Under the pieces are notes generated by a model that was not told where the DNA came from, did not search any database, and saw only the letters and a list, made by a program, of their open reading frames with translations. The translations under genes were made by a program, and so were the position numbers. Of a stretch of 7,173 nucleotides of DNA, positions 1 to 6,402 are shown piece by piece (the stretch's first letter is position 1; every line of letters starts with the position of its first letter). The stretch comes from an uncultured Lachnospiraceae bacterium (GTDB lineage Bacteria > Bacillota > Clostridia > Lachnospirales > Lachnospiraceae): assembly GCA_910577655.1 (NCBI GenBank), contig CAJTOW010000165.1, positions 1 through 7,173 of the forward strand, given 5' to 3'.

Positions 1-77
1 GCCAGAGCGGTGTCACCGTTGGTCAGGGCGGTTCCGTCATACTCTTTGCTCAGGTTTGCCGAGACCAGGGTTACTGT
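1..77 (-). repeat. Start of second copy of the 543-bp tandem unit
   Basis: Residues 2090 onward (TVTLVSANLSKEYDGTALTN and following) repeat the start of the preceding unit. Bases 1-55 are identical to 544-598, while bases 56-77 differ at many positions from their counterparts. The copy is cut by the window edge, so its length and the total copy number are unknown. Confidence 0.85.
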
Positions 78-3000
78 GCGTTTGCTGATGGTCAGGCTTC
101 CGGGGGTGGCTGTTACGTTGAACTGCTTTGTCACATCGTTTCCGGATGCATCCTTCACCACGGCTGTTCCCGTCACCGGGATTGTTGCCTTGGAATCAGA
201 TACATTGGTTCCCGCTGCCGCAGAGCTCAGGCCGGTTACATAGTAGGTCTGGCCGTTGGCTTCTACCGGGATTCCCTGCTCTGTTTCATCCACAAAGCCG
301 CTTACGCTCTTCTCTGTCCCGTCATAGATGGCGGTCAGGCTGCTGGCGGTTACGGTTACTTCGTATACTGCGTCACGGTTGTTTACCGTCAGGGTCCCTT
401 CGGACTTCTGGATCTCATAGTTCCCTGCCAGGGTATTGCTGTTCAGGGTATAGTCAAAGGCGTTGGGGCTGTTGCCTACCAGGGTCTGGCTTCCTATGAA
501 GGTATAGCTGGCTCCCTCTCCGTCAGCCCATCCGCTCTCAACTGCCAGAGCGGTGTCACCGTTGGTCAGGGCGGTTCCGTCATACTCTTTGCTCAGGTCC
601 GCTGAGGTCAAAACTACCTGGCGCTTAGTAACTTTCAGGGTAAATGATGTCTCCTTGGAAACACCATTTACTGTAACACGGACATTATAAGTTTCCTCCC
701 CGACATTTGTAATTGTCGGAGCTGTCTTTGTCCAGCTTCCATTTACTTCATATTCAATATCTGCATCTATGGTATTTCCTGCAGAATCTGTAATGGCAAC
801 ATTGGGGCCAAGCGGCTTGCCATCATAGACTTTCTCGCTGTCTTCGGCGTTAACACTGAATTCCAGCTCATATTTTGCGTAGAATACAGTATCATTCTGA
901 ATATTTGCAAAATCGTCTGCTGCGGCTTTCTCTGTACACCCACTGTCTTTGTACCATCCATCAAAGTAATACCGGATACCGTTTGCATCTGTCTTTGTCT
1001 GGTCCTGGTCAGGCGGTGTAACATCTGTTCCCTTTGTAATGGCTTTCGGCCATTGGGCAACAGATGTAAATTCATCAGTGCCAGGATTCTGTACTTTGAA
1101 ATCAACGGTTACCTGGTTTACATAGTACACCTCGATTTCCGGATTGCCGTCCAGCCCTAAGGTCAGAGGACAATTCTTCACTTCAACAAGTTCAAATCCC
1201 TCCACATCATGGCGGTGATTTTCCCTGATCTCTGCCTCGGTAACCTGATGTCCATAGATTCCTGACACCATTTTAGAGGGGATATCCGGGTTCTCCGTTC
1301 CATTATAAAAATATCTAATGGTATAATCCACATAGGAGCTTCTGTACCTGAATACGATTTCCTGCAAAGCAGCACCGGAATTGGCTGGCTTTTCTACCGT
1401 TCTCTGGGCTGTCTCTCCTGCCATCAGCATATAGCCAGTAATGGGCTTATAGGAAACCGTAACAATCTGGTCAGTGGTGGAAAACGTCTCCGGAGCCGTT
1501 CCTGGCAGGTCGTTTCCATCTGCGTCAACATATCTGACAATATAAGACCATGTCTCCTCTTTCCTGTACTGGATCTCAATCGTCATGTTCCTCTCGCTGA
1601 TCCGGGCAGACACCATTGGTGTTATTGCCGTATAACCTGGGATCCCGATTGCATCGACGGTTACATACTCACCTCTGGCAACGGTTTGATCCTCGGGCTG
1701 GGTAACACCCTCAATCGCCACCCATCTCCCTGCTTCATTCTGTTCCACATACCGGATACTGTAAGTCAGCTGGTCATCACTCTTCCATTTTGCATAAAGA
1801 TGGATGTTTTCCGTGATCTGCCGGTTTACATAAGGGAACTCGAAATTCGCATCCAGATACCATCCGTCAAATGTATCGCCGGCTTTGGTCGGCTCTGTAA
1901 TATCCGCCTTGTCGTAGAACGTGCCCTTGGAAACAGGCACAGTTGTCACACCTTCGCCATTATTAGGATGCAGTGTGACCGTATATACTGGAGGATCCCA
2001 CTTTGCAAAGAACCTGAGATTCTTTGCCGGCATTGTCGCGCTCCAGTCTACTGCTTCCTCATAAGTCGGGGAGGTATACCAGCCTGCAAAGGTGTAACCG
2101 GAATACTCTGCCGGAGGCGTGATCTCATTTGTGCCAGGTCTGACTTCTGCAATTGGGGCCTCATATTTTCTGGAGGCTTTATTGTCTGTTATTTCTGAAT
2201 TGCCGTCAATGGTACAGTCCTCGAACACGATATTATAGGTGTTTCTGGAATACCGCAATGGATAGGCCAAATGATAAGGATCATTGGCTGCCTCATTGAT
2301 CATGCCTTTATATCCACGTAAATAGTCTTCAGGCCTGCTGTTTTCCAAAAACGTAAAACCTTCAAATTGTGCTACATCTACCTTCTCCAGCACAACATTC
2401 GTAAATACCGGGTTACCAAATTCATCAAACTTCAAACTGCCATCTTGATTGTACACTGGCGTTGCGGAATTATAAAAGGCTTCTCTCTTCTCTACTCCTT
2501 TCAGGATCGTCTCGTCATTTAATCCATCCGCATAGTATATTACATCTATTTCTGTTCCTCGCGGAGTACCAAACAACTGCAAATTTTCAGCCGGCATATC
2601 TTTTAACAGACTGTAAATTTTTCCACCCTTTTTGTCATCGCCGGATTTCCATTGATAATTTTCGGCCTTTTCATTCCACTCAGTCGAAATATCTGCGCCA
2701 TACTTAGCCGTAATACTACCTATTTCCTTATATATAGGAGCATGGGTCCCACTGTCATAGCCATCTGACACCAAAAAGCGAATCGTATACGTATTCCTAT
2801 CAAAATAGACATTCTTTACAGCTTTCCCATCAGAAGTAATCTTAACAGTCTCTGCGTCTGTCTTCGTCCTGTTTAAGGAAAAGCCCGTTTCTGCCTGACT
2901 CTTGTATCCGATTGTGCTCCCTACAGTGCCTGTTCCATAATCAACCGTGAAAAAGTCATACTGGATTCCGTCTGACTCATCATAGGTTCCCGGAACCTTC

Positions 3001-6000
3001 TCCTGCCAGTATACTACCGTATAGGCCGCTTCTGTGGCTTCTTTCCATGTAGCTGTGACGGTTTTCTGCGCCGCAGGCATTGTTGTACCTGCTGCTGCAT
3101 CCCAGCCCGCAAACTCAAATCCAAGCTTTGTGGGATTCTCCTCCGGAAGCTGGATTACCGCCCCATATTTTACAGACTGGGGAGCCACATAGCTTCCGCC
3201 GTCCGTATCATAGATCAGGAGATATTTCTCGCGGTCATAGTCAATATAGATCGCGAAATCCTCAGATCCACCGGGAATTCTTACATTGTTGAAGGGTCTG
3301 CGGACAAATCCCGTATATGTCGGAAGCCCTGCCACATCAATATCCGTCTTTTCACCGGCTATACCGGTTCTTTCGGTGCCTTGGCCGACCTGCTCATATA
3401 CCTGCTCGTTATCCAGGGACTGCTTCCGGTAATAAACCATATACGTACGCTCATTACCGGTATATGTTACGGTTTCGCTTAAATTATCTTCACTGAGCGT
3501 AACAGTCTTTTTATCAGCAGTAAAGCCCTCAATGGCGGGACTTTCGACAACCCGTGTCTCACCTTTCGGTACCGTGGCAATATAGGACTCTGCGGCCTTT
3601 GATCCGTCACTGTACTCATAATCCACACGCAGAATCACTGTATCCAGGCTCTTGTACTCAGGATATACATCAAGGTTTTTCTCAACAGTTCCAAAATCAA
3701 CAATGGTCTTGCTGTCGTCACCTTTCTCAACCCATCCTAAGAATTCATAGCCGTCCCGCTCCTCTGCATAGGGAGCAATAGTTCCGGCGCCATTTTTCAC
3801 GGACTGGGTTACAAATGGTGTCTCCGCTTCTTCTGACTCGTAGAATCTTACGGTCCATATTTCTTCTGATACGACCCGCTCGGTAAATGTCACCTGAATC
3901 GTGGTAAAATGTTCTGCCTCGAACGCTACTTCCCGGACTGCCGTACCGCTCACATCCTGCTCTTTGATCAGGTCTGCGGTCAGTTCACTGACCTGAGCGG
4001 CTTCCACGGCTTCCCTGCTGGAGTCACCGGCAGCTTCCACATAGGAGACCTGCACCTGGTCGGCTTCCTCGGTCATCCTGCGGATCCGGGAACCAGAGAA
4101 CGTCACTTCCACCACGTCTCCGTCGAAATTCACCTTTCTGCCATCCTGGGTCTCCAGACGGATATCAAATGCGATCACATCGCTGACCCTGGTTTCCTCT
4201 GCGGAAGGATCAATCTGGTTCTGTGCTGCCTCGATCAGGGCTTCCCTGTTGCCCACCTCTTCTACCAGAAGCACGGTGTCTGCCGGAAGAACGCCTTCCT
4301 CTGCACTTACGGAAACATTGATCCCGCCTGCAGTCTTCTGGTCGGCAAATGCCGGATGCTCGGACACTTCCTCCAGGGATACCAGGATCTCCAGGTCTTC
4401 GGAAGCTTCTTCCACTGCATAGACAAACTCATATCCGGCCAGCTCTCCTGCCCCGGTTTCTGCTGTATCCACAGCCTCAAGCTCTGTGCCGTTGGCTGTC
4501 ACGGAGCTGATTTCGAAGCCCACCTGGGGATTCACCGCAAAATACAGGTTTTCACCTTCATTGATGGTTTTGCTTCCTTTGATCTCGGCTGCCCCCAGCG
4601 GATCCACACTGTAGTCCACCCGGAACATGCCTGCCACTGCATCAATTCCTGTCAGATCCTTTGCTGCCACCTTGTAGGCTCTTGCATTTGCAGAATCCCA
4701 GATGGTCACAGTATTGTAGGCTCTTCCATTCAGTGTACCCAGATGCTCCAGTGTCCCGTTGATGTCATCCTCAAGCTCCTGACCATCGCTTAAGTCAGGA
4801 ATATCGGCTGCACCGTTGTTCTCATCAGGTGCCTGGGTTTCCCCTGCATTGTTCCCATCTGCCGGAGTAGTCTCGGCAGGTGTCTCTACCTCTACCGGAG
4901 TATCGGTCACATCGGTGTCGCCGGCTGCGGTAGTTTCTTCTATAATAATATCTGCATCGCCGTTTTCATCAGCTGCGTCACTGGCTGCACTGCTTTCCTC
5001 TGTGTCACCGGCTTCGGCATCTGTCTCTGTGGTTTCTTCGGTTTCTGCTGCGCCGGTCTGCTCGGTATCATCTTCAGTCTCATCTGCTTCTGTCTCGGCT
5101 GCGCGGGTTTCTTCGGTTTCAGCTTCGGTCTCAGCCTCGACAGTGGTTTCCGGCTCTTCCTGGTCGGCTGCATCGGTCTCCACTTCTACCTGGGAATCCT
5201 CGCTGATCTCCGTGTCCCCATCCTCCGGCACATCCTCGGCATCGATGACAATGTCTGCATCGTCCAGAACCTGCACACTGGATGCTACCTGCTGCAGCTT
5301 CCGGATAGAAATACTGGCAGTTGCGCTGCCTGCCTCCGGCTGGGCCTCGCCGGCTGCTTCGGCTTCTTCGTCAGCGGCATCCTCTGTATCTGTCTGGCTG
5401 CTGTCCTCTGCCTCGGCTTCCGTCTCCGGCTCGTTCTCCTCCCCGGCAGCTTCGTCAGCTGCTGTGGTCTCTTCCTCACTGCCGGCTGCGTCGGTATCCT
5501 CGCCAGCTGCGTCGGTAGTCTCACTTTCTCCGCTGCCATTATCACCGGCTGCTCCGGTAGTCTCACCTTCCTCGCCGCCATTGTCACTGGCTGCTTCAGT
5601 GGTCTCACCTTCAACGCTGTCACCGGACTCACTGCTCTCATCCGCTGTGGTCTCTTGGGCTGAGCTGCTCTCATCGTTTCCGCTTCCGTCCGCAGCACTG
5701 GTCTCACCAGCGGTACCCTCTACTGCCTCCGGGGTTTCTTCTGCTTCCGTTCCTTCGTCTGCATTGGCCCCAGTAGTTGGGTTCAGGACTTCTGCACCCA
5801 GGGTAGGGGGCATGTCGTCCACCATGGTGGTATTGCTGTAGTCTTCCACATAGGAGGCTTCTGTGTCATCCACATTGACCGCATTGGGATTGATCGTCAC
5901 CCGCGCGGTCTCGTAGCCGTCCACATTGGCACGGAACTTTACTACCATATCGCTTTCGTTGATGAACAGGAAGATCACATCTTCCGTGCCCGCATTGTAG

Positions 6001-6344
6001 AATACCTCCACAGAAGTACCTTCCGGGGCATAACGCTCATCCACGTCCACGTCTAACTGGTAGACTTTGCCGTTCTTTCCTCCAATCAACTTCTCATAGG
6101 AAGTTTTCAGGCTCTTGGAGTTTGTTTTCAATTCCAGAGAACTGAACTTGAAAGTCTCGCCGCCATCGACGGCATCCTGAATCGCTTCTTTAAGATCTGC
6201 ACCATCAACCAGGAACAGAGCTTCCTGCTCTTCACCGGCTGCAAACGCCACATTCAGATTCGTTCCTACGTTGGTGAATGTCATGGCGATAGTCAACATA
6301 AATGCGACCAGGCGTCTGTAGTTCTTGCGAAGCTTTTTCAACAT
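1..6344 (-). CDS. Giant secreted multi-domain surface protein (InlB/MucBP/MBG repeats), 3' end beyond window
   Basis: An open frame of 2,114 codons runs from ATG at 6344 through the left edge without a stop or frameshift; I translated it end to end. The start is supported by AAAGGAG nine bases upstream and an immediate signal peptide. Domains in order: signal peptide 1-35, globular N-terminal domain 36-187, acidic spacer 188-513, beta-rich region 514-820, InlB-type repeats at 830-899, 1040-1101, 1393-1449, 1453-1521 and 1745-1825, MucBP-like domains at 900-963 and 1526-1744, and MBG-like modules from 1828. Such proteins in Firmicutes are wall-anchored adhesins or matrix/mucus binders, but the ligand cannot be read from sequence. 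Only three cysteines occur (in EDCTIDG, KNCPLT and SGCTEK), so folding does not depend on disulfides. The LPXTG anchor and stop must lie outside the window. Base composition varies strongly along the frame. I am confident it is a real surface protein; adhesin function is inference. Confidence 0.95.
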   Translation of the reverse strand, partial: MLKKLRKNYRRLVAFMLTIAMTFTNVGTNLNVAFAAGEEQEALFLVDGADLKEAIQDAVDGGETFKFSSLELKTNSKSLKTSYEKLIGGKNGKVYQLDVDVDERYAPEGTSVEVFYNAGTEDVIFLFINESDMVVKFRANVDGYETARVTINPNAVNVDDTEASYVEDYSNTTMVDDMPPTLGAEVLNPTTGANADEGTEAEETPEAVEGTAGETSAADGSGNDESSSAQETTADESSESGDSVEGETTEAASDNGGEEGETTGAAGDNGSGESETTDAAGEDTDAAGSEEETTAADEAAGEENEPETEAEAEDSSQTDTEDAADEEAEAAGEAQPEAGSATASISIRKLQQVASSVQVLDDADIVIDAEDVPEDGDTEISEDSQVEVETDAADQEEPETTVEAETEAETEETRAAETEADETEDDTEQTGAAETEETTETDAEAGDTEESSAASDAADENGDADIIIEETTAAGDTDVTDTPVEVETPAETTPADGNNAGETQAPDENNGAADIPDLSDGQELEDDINGTLEHLGTLNGRAYNTVTIWDSANARAYKVAAKDLTGIDAVAGMFRVDYSVDPLGAAEIKGSKTINEGENLYFAVNPQVGFEISSVTANGTELEAVDTAETGAGELAGYEFVYAVEEASEDLEILVSLEEVSEHPAFADQKTAGGINVSVSAEEGVLPADTVLLVEEVGNREALIEAAQNQIDPSAEETRVSDVIAFDIRLETQDGRKVNFDGDVVEVTFSGSRIRRMTEEADQVQVSYVEAAGDSSREAVEAAQVSELTADLIKEQDVSGTAVREVAFEAEHFTTIQVTFTERVVSEEIWTVRFYESEEAETPFVTQSVKNGAGTIAPYAEERDGYEFLGWVEKGDDSKTIVDFGTVEKNLDVYPEYKSLDTVILRVDYEYSDGSKAAESYIATVPKGETRVVESPAIEGFTADKKTVTLSEDNLSETVTYTGNERTYMVYYRKQSLDNEQVYEQVGQGTERTGIAGEKTDIDVAGLPTYTGFVRRPFNNVRIPGGSEDFAIYIDYDREKYLLIYDTDGGSYVAPQSVKYGAVIQLPEENPTKLGFEFAGWDAAAGTTMPAAQKTVTATWKEATEAAYTVVYWQEKVPGTYDESDGIQYDFFTVDYGTGTVGSTIGYKSQAETGFSLNRTKTDAETVKITSDGKAVKNVYFDRNTYTIRFLVSDGYDSGTHAPIYKEIGSITAKYGADISTEWNEKAENYQWKSGDDKKGGKIYSLLKDMPAENLQLFGTPRGTEIDVIYYADGLNDETILKGVEKREAFYNSATPVYNQDGSLKFDEFGNPVFTNVVLEKVDVAQFEGFTFLENSRPEDYLRGYKGMINEAANDPYHLAYPLRYSRNTYNIVFEDCTIDGNSEITDNKASRKYEAPIAEVRPGTNEITPPAEYSGYTFAGWYTSPTYEEAVDWSATMPAKNLRFFAKWDPPVYTVTLHPNNGEGVTTVPVSKGTFYDKADITEPTKAGDTFDGWYLDANFEFPYVNRQITENIHLYAKWKSDDQLTYSIRYVEQNEAGRWVAIEGVTQPEDQTVARGEYVTVDAIGIPGYTAITPMVSARISERNMTIEIQYRKEETWSYIVRYVDADGNDLPGTAPETFSTTDQIVTVSYKPITGYMLMAGETAQRTVEKPANSGAALQEIVFRYRSSYVDYTIRYFYNGTENPDIPSKMVSGIYGHQVTEAEIRENHRHDVEGFELVEVKNCPLTLGLDGNPEIEVYYVNQVTVDFKVQNPGTDEFTSVAQWPKAITKGTDVTPPDQDQTKTDANGIRYYFDGWYKDSGCTEKAAADDFANIQNDTVFYAKYELEFSVNAEDSEKVYDGKPLGPNVAITDSAGNTIDADIEYEVNGSWTKTAPTITNVGEETYNVRVTVNGVSKETSFTLKVTKRQVVLTSADLSKEYDGTALTNGDTALAVESGWADGEGASYTFIGSQTLVGNSPNAFDYTLNSNTLAGNYEIQKSEGTLTVNNRDAVYEVTVTASSLTAIYDGTEKSVSGFVDETEQGIPVEANGQTYYVTGLSSAAAGTNVSDSKATIPVTGTAVVKDASGNDVTKQFNVTATPGSLTISKRTVTLVSANLSKEYDGTALTNGDTAL
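78..620 (-). repeat. 181-residue (543-bp) tandem unit, first copy: two MBG-like modules
   Basis: Residues 1909-2089 hold two MBG-like modules. The first (1909-1989) starts VVLTSADLSKEYDGTALTNG and ends GNYEIQKSEGTLTVN. The second (1990-2089) contains LTAIYDGTEKSVSG and ends FNVTATPGSLTISKR. The module then starts again with TVTLVSANLSKEYDGTALTN, giving a 543-bp period. These are structural Ig-like repeats that lengthen the stalk. The DNA is GC-richer than the middle of the gene (55% in 421-480). Confidence 0.8.
621..863 (-). other. MBG-like Ig-type module 1
   Basis: Residues 1828-1908 run EFSVNAEDSEKVYDGKPLGP, through ITNVGEETYNVRVTVNG, to FTLKVTKR. The (K/A)xYDGxxL motif near the start, the TNVGxYxV middle and the closing L.VTKR strand are marks of MBG/Ig-like repeats of bacterial surface proteins. 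It is the first of a run, with diverged sequence relative to the tandem units that follow. Confidence 0.7.
870..1112 (-). repeat. InlB B-type repeat 5
   Basis: Residues 1745-1825 contain VTVDFKVQNPG, VTPPDQDQTKTDANGIRYYF, the core DGWYKDSGCTEKAA and the closing strand TVFYAKYE. The YFDGWYKDxxCTEK core is highly characteristic. It is longer than the others because of an insert before the core, and it is the last InlB-type repeat visible before the MBG modules. Confidence 0.85.
1113..1334 (-). other. MucBP-like domain 4 (divergent)
   Basis: Residues 1671-1744 read YVDYTIRYFYNGTENPDIPS, then GHQVTEAEIRENHRHDVEGF, ending IEVYYVNQ. It keeps the IRYFYNG opening strand and the closing VYYV strand but has a polar, His-containing helix-like insert (NHRHD) in place of the usual GY turn. 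It is best treated as a divergent member. Confidence 0.5.
1335..1553 (-). other. MucBP-like domain 3
   Basis: Residues 1598-1670 contain TWSYIVRYVDADGNDLPGT, ITGYMLMAGE and the closing strand LQEIVFRYRSS. The VRYVDADGNDLPGT opening is the most diagnostic MucBP-type sequence in the protein. The LPGTA string here (residues 1613-1617) is internal and is not a sortase signal. Confidence 0.7.
1554..1769 (-). other. MucBP-like domain 2
   Basis: Residues 1526-1597 open LTYSIRYVEQNEAGRWV, continue VARGEYVTVDAIGIPGYTAI and close MTIEIQYRKEE. The IRYVE opening strand, V....IPGYT centre and IxYRK closing strand give the MucBP-like layout. It is the first of three consecutive domains of this type. Confidence 0.65.
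1782..1988 (-). repeat. InlB B-type repeat 4
   Basis: Residues 1453-1521 begin VYTVTLHPNNGEGVTTV, continue PTKAGDTFDGWYLDANFEF and end ITENIHLYAKWKS. The HPNNGEG turn, DGWYLD core and LYAKW closing strand make this the most typical of the five copies. Confidence 0.9.
1998..2168 (-). repeat. InlB B-type repeat 3
   Basis: Residues 1393-1449 contain KYEAPIAEV, ITPPAEYSGYTFAGWYTSP and the closing strand MPAKNLRFFAKWD. The GYTFAGWYTSP and FAKW signatures are textbook for this repeat family. Repeat 4 follows directly, making an adjacent pair. Confidence 0.88.
2169..3041 (-). other. AT-rich central stalk region with atypical InlB-type modules
   Basis: Residues 1102-1392 join InlB-type repeats 2 and 3. 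It holds AYTVVYWQEKVPGTYDES, GYKSQAETGFSLNR, VKNVYFDRNTYTIRFLVSDG, ITAKYGADISTEW and LKDMPAENLQLFGTPRGTE, then IDVIYYADGL and RNTYNIVFEDC. The order (VVYWQE, then NVYFDRNTYTIRF, then KYGADIS, MPAEN and a closing F strand) is one I know from stalks of Lachnospiraceae surface proteins, where it precedes ordinary InlB repeats. The stretch about 1190-1370 is clearly AT-richer in its DNA than the flanks (35% GC in 2581-2640) and uses TTG, AAT and GAT codons freely. Function beyond a structural one cannot be stated. Confidence 0.6.
3042..3227 (-). repeat. InlB B-type repeat 2
   Basis: Residues 1040-1101 begin KYLLIYDTDGGSYVAPQSVK and include the conserved P.LGFEFAGWD turn (as GYxFxGW in other repeats) and the closing strand TVTATWKEA. 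The DTDGGS opening is the typical start of a Listeria-Bacteroides repeat. Confidence 0.82.
3456..3647 (-). other. MucBP-like domain 1
   Basis: Residues 900-963 read VILRVDYEYSDGSKAAESY, then VPKGETRVVESPAIEGFTADK, ending SETVTYTG. The VxYxYxDGS opening, ESPAIEGFT centre and VTYTG close match the general MucBP layout of mucin-binding-protein-like domains. It sits between InlB-type repeats 1 and 2, and is followed by a less typical linker (964-1039) containing YMVYYRKQ and FAIYIDYDRE. Mucin binding is not proven by this resemblance. Confidence 0.55.
3648..3857 (-). repeat. InlB B-type (Listeria-Bacteroides) repeat 1
   Basis: Residues 830-899 run from WTVRFYESEE through VKNGAGTIAPYAEERDGYEFLGWVEKGD to LDVYPEYKS. 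The order (xVxFY strand, V..G..I..P, then GYxFxGW and a closing VYPEYK strand) is the classic Flg_new/InlB B-repeat pattern, a small beta-grasp-like module used in tandem to make rigid stalks. Confidence 0.8.
3885..4805 (-). other. Beta-rich region ending in the HFTTIQVTF motif
   Basis: Residues 514-820 follow the acidic spacer. The first part (to about 660) contains YNTVTIWD, INEGENLYFAVNPQVGFEISSVTANG and acidic connecting loops, resembling a beta-sandwich. The second part (about 675-820) follows a pattern I recognise from many Clostridia surface proteins: VSVSAEEGVLPADTVLLVEEV, then VIAFDIRLETQDGRKVNF, then VEVTFSG, QVSYVEA and finally VAFEAEHFTTIQVTF. The closing EVTFEAxHFTxxxV strand is the clearest hallmark. 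It is usually taken as a structural stalk domain, sometimes described as ZU5-like. The family name is tentative because no search was possible. Confidence 0.55.
4806..5783 (-). other. Acidic Glu/Thr/Ala/Asp-rich low-complexity spacer
   Basis: Residues 188-513 are almost entirely E, D, T, A, S and G, with only three basic residues in about 326 (Arg348, Lys349 and the Arg in EETRAAE). The tract is split by one ordinary segment, roughly 341-365 (SISIRKLQQVASSVQV and following), into two acidic arms. Such tracts are expected to be disordered and extended, holding the head away from the repeats or wall, and the Thr/Ser could be glycosylated. No known fold is visible. The coding DNA is GC-rich (65% in 5461-5520) and internally repetitive. 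Read on the opposite strand it yields long Ser/Ala/Val-rich open frames, which are artefacts. Confidence 0.85.
5484..5609 (-). repeat. 14-residue (42-nt) degenerate tandem repeat, three copies
   Basis: Inside the acidic spacer, three successive in-phase 14-residue units begin at residues 246, 260 and 274: GETTEAASDNGGEE, GETTGAAGDNGSGE and SETTDAAGEDTDAA. The consensus is (G/S)ETTxAA(G/S)xNG. Related ETT cores occur on both sides with irregular spacing (QETTADE before, EETTAAD after). The unit length is a multiple of three, so gain or loss keeps the frame. This points to spacer growth by slippage or recombination. Confidence 0.75.
5784..6239 (-). other. N-terminal globular domain of the giant surface protein
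   Basis: Residues 36-187 have mixed composition, unlike the acidic spacer that follows. They include a helix-like stretch (LFLVDGADLKEAIQDAV), then alternating hydrophobic strands with the pattern VYQLDVDVDERYAPEG, VEVFYNAG, DVIFLFINES and VKFRANVDGYETARVTI. A similar strand pattern (APEG, then IFLF(I/V)N, then FRxNVDG) is familiar to me from the N-termini of other large Lachnospiraceae surface proteins, but I cannot name a formal family. Its position distal to the acidic spacer suggests the exposed tip or a binding head; this is inference. Confidence 0.55.
6240..6344 (-). other. Signal peptide of the giant surface protein
   Basis: Residues 1-35 have a classic Sec layout. A basic N-region (MLKKLRKNYRR) is followed by a hydrophobic stretch (LVAFMLTIAMTF) and a polar part ending in the AFA motif, with predicted cleavage after Ala35. 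The mature protein would begin AGEEQEALF. The long basic N-region is common in large Gram-positive wall proteins. This supports both the chosen start codon and export. The exact cleavage residue is a prediction by eye; the alternative is cleavage one residue later, after Ala36. Confidence 0.88.
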
Positions 6345-6353
6345 AATCCCTCT

Positions 6354-6360
6354 CTCCTTT
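6354..6360 (-). promoter_or_regulatory. Ribosome binding site of the giant surface protein
   Basis: Read on the minus strand, AAAGGAG lies nine bases before the ATG at 6344 and is followed by a purine run (AGAGGG). This near-consensus Shine-Dalgarno sequence fixes the start codon. Confidence 0.9.
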
Positions 6361-6402
6361 ACTAGAATAATGGAAACCCTGTATTCAGGACTTCCTATAC
6401 AT

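Noticed and set aside
1..620. Repeated sequence suggestive of a CRISPR array or insertion sequence ends
   Set aside because: The repeat is a 543-bp in-frame coding unit with protein-level domain structure, without short regularly spaced repeats, unique spacers or a transposase.
1494..1508. LPGTA string resembling an LPXTG sortase signal
   Set aside because: It lies at residues 1613-1617 in the middle of a MucBP-like domain (VDADGNDLPGTAPETF). No hydrophobic segment or basic tail follows, and the frame continues for at least another 500 residues.
128..2198. Several plus-strand frames of 65-170 codons (such as 128-499 and 1686-2198) and minus-strand frames at 767-1105 and 1178-1375
   Set aside because: All lie in other phases over the continuous giant frame and give low-coherence peptides without family resemblance.
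3909..4793. Plus-strand open frame of 294 codons, Cys/His-rich
   Set aside because: It lies wholly antisense to residues 518-812 of the giant protein, whose frame has coherent domain sequence. The Cys/His richness comes from reverse reading of GCA- and ATG-containing codons. No recognisable domain is present.
5285..5707. Minus-strand 140-codon frame, Arg/Pro/Gln-rich, and a similar one at 4940-5173
   Set aside because: These are out-of-phase readings of the acidic tract in the same strand; the Arg/Pro/Gln bias is a frame artefact of repetitive codons.
4816..5841. Plus-strand open frame of 341 codons, Ser/Ala/Val-rich, resembling a Ser-rich repeat protein
   Set aside because: It is the exact antisense of the acidic Glu/Thr/Ala tract. 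GAG/GAA/GCA/ACC-type codons read backwards give Ser/Val/Ala codons without stops. It has no ribosome binding site or signal peptide, and the minus frame is continuous through it.
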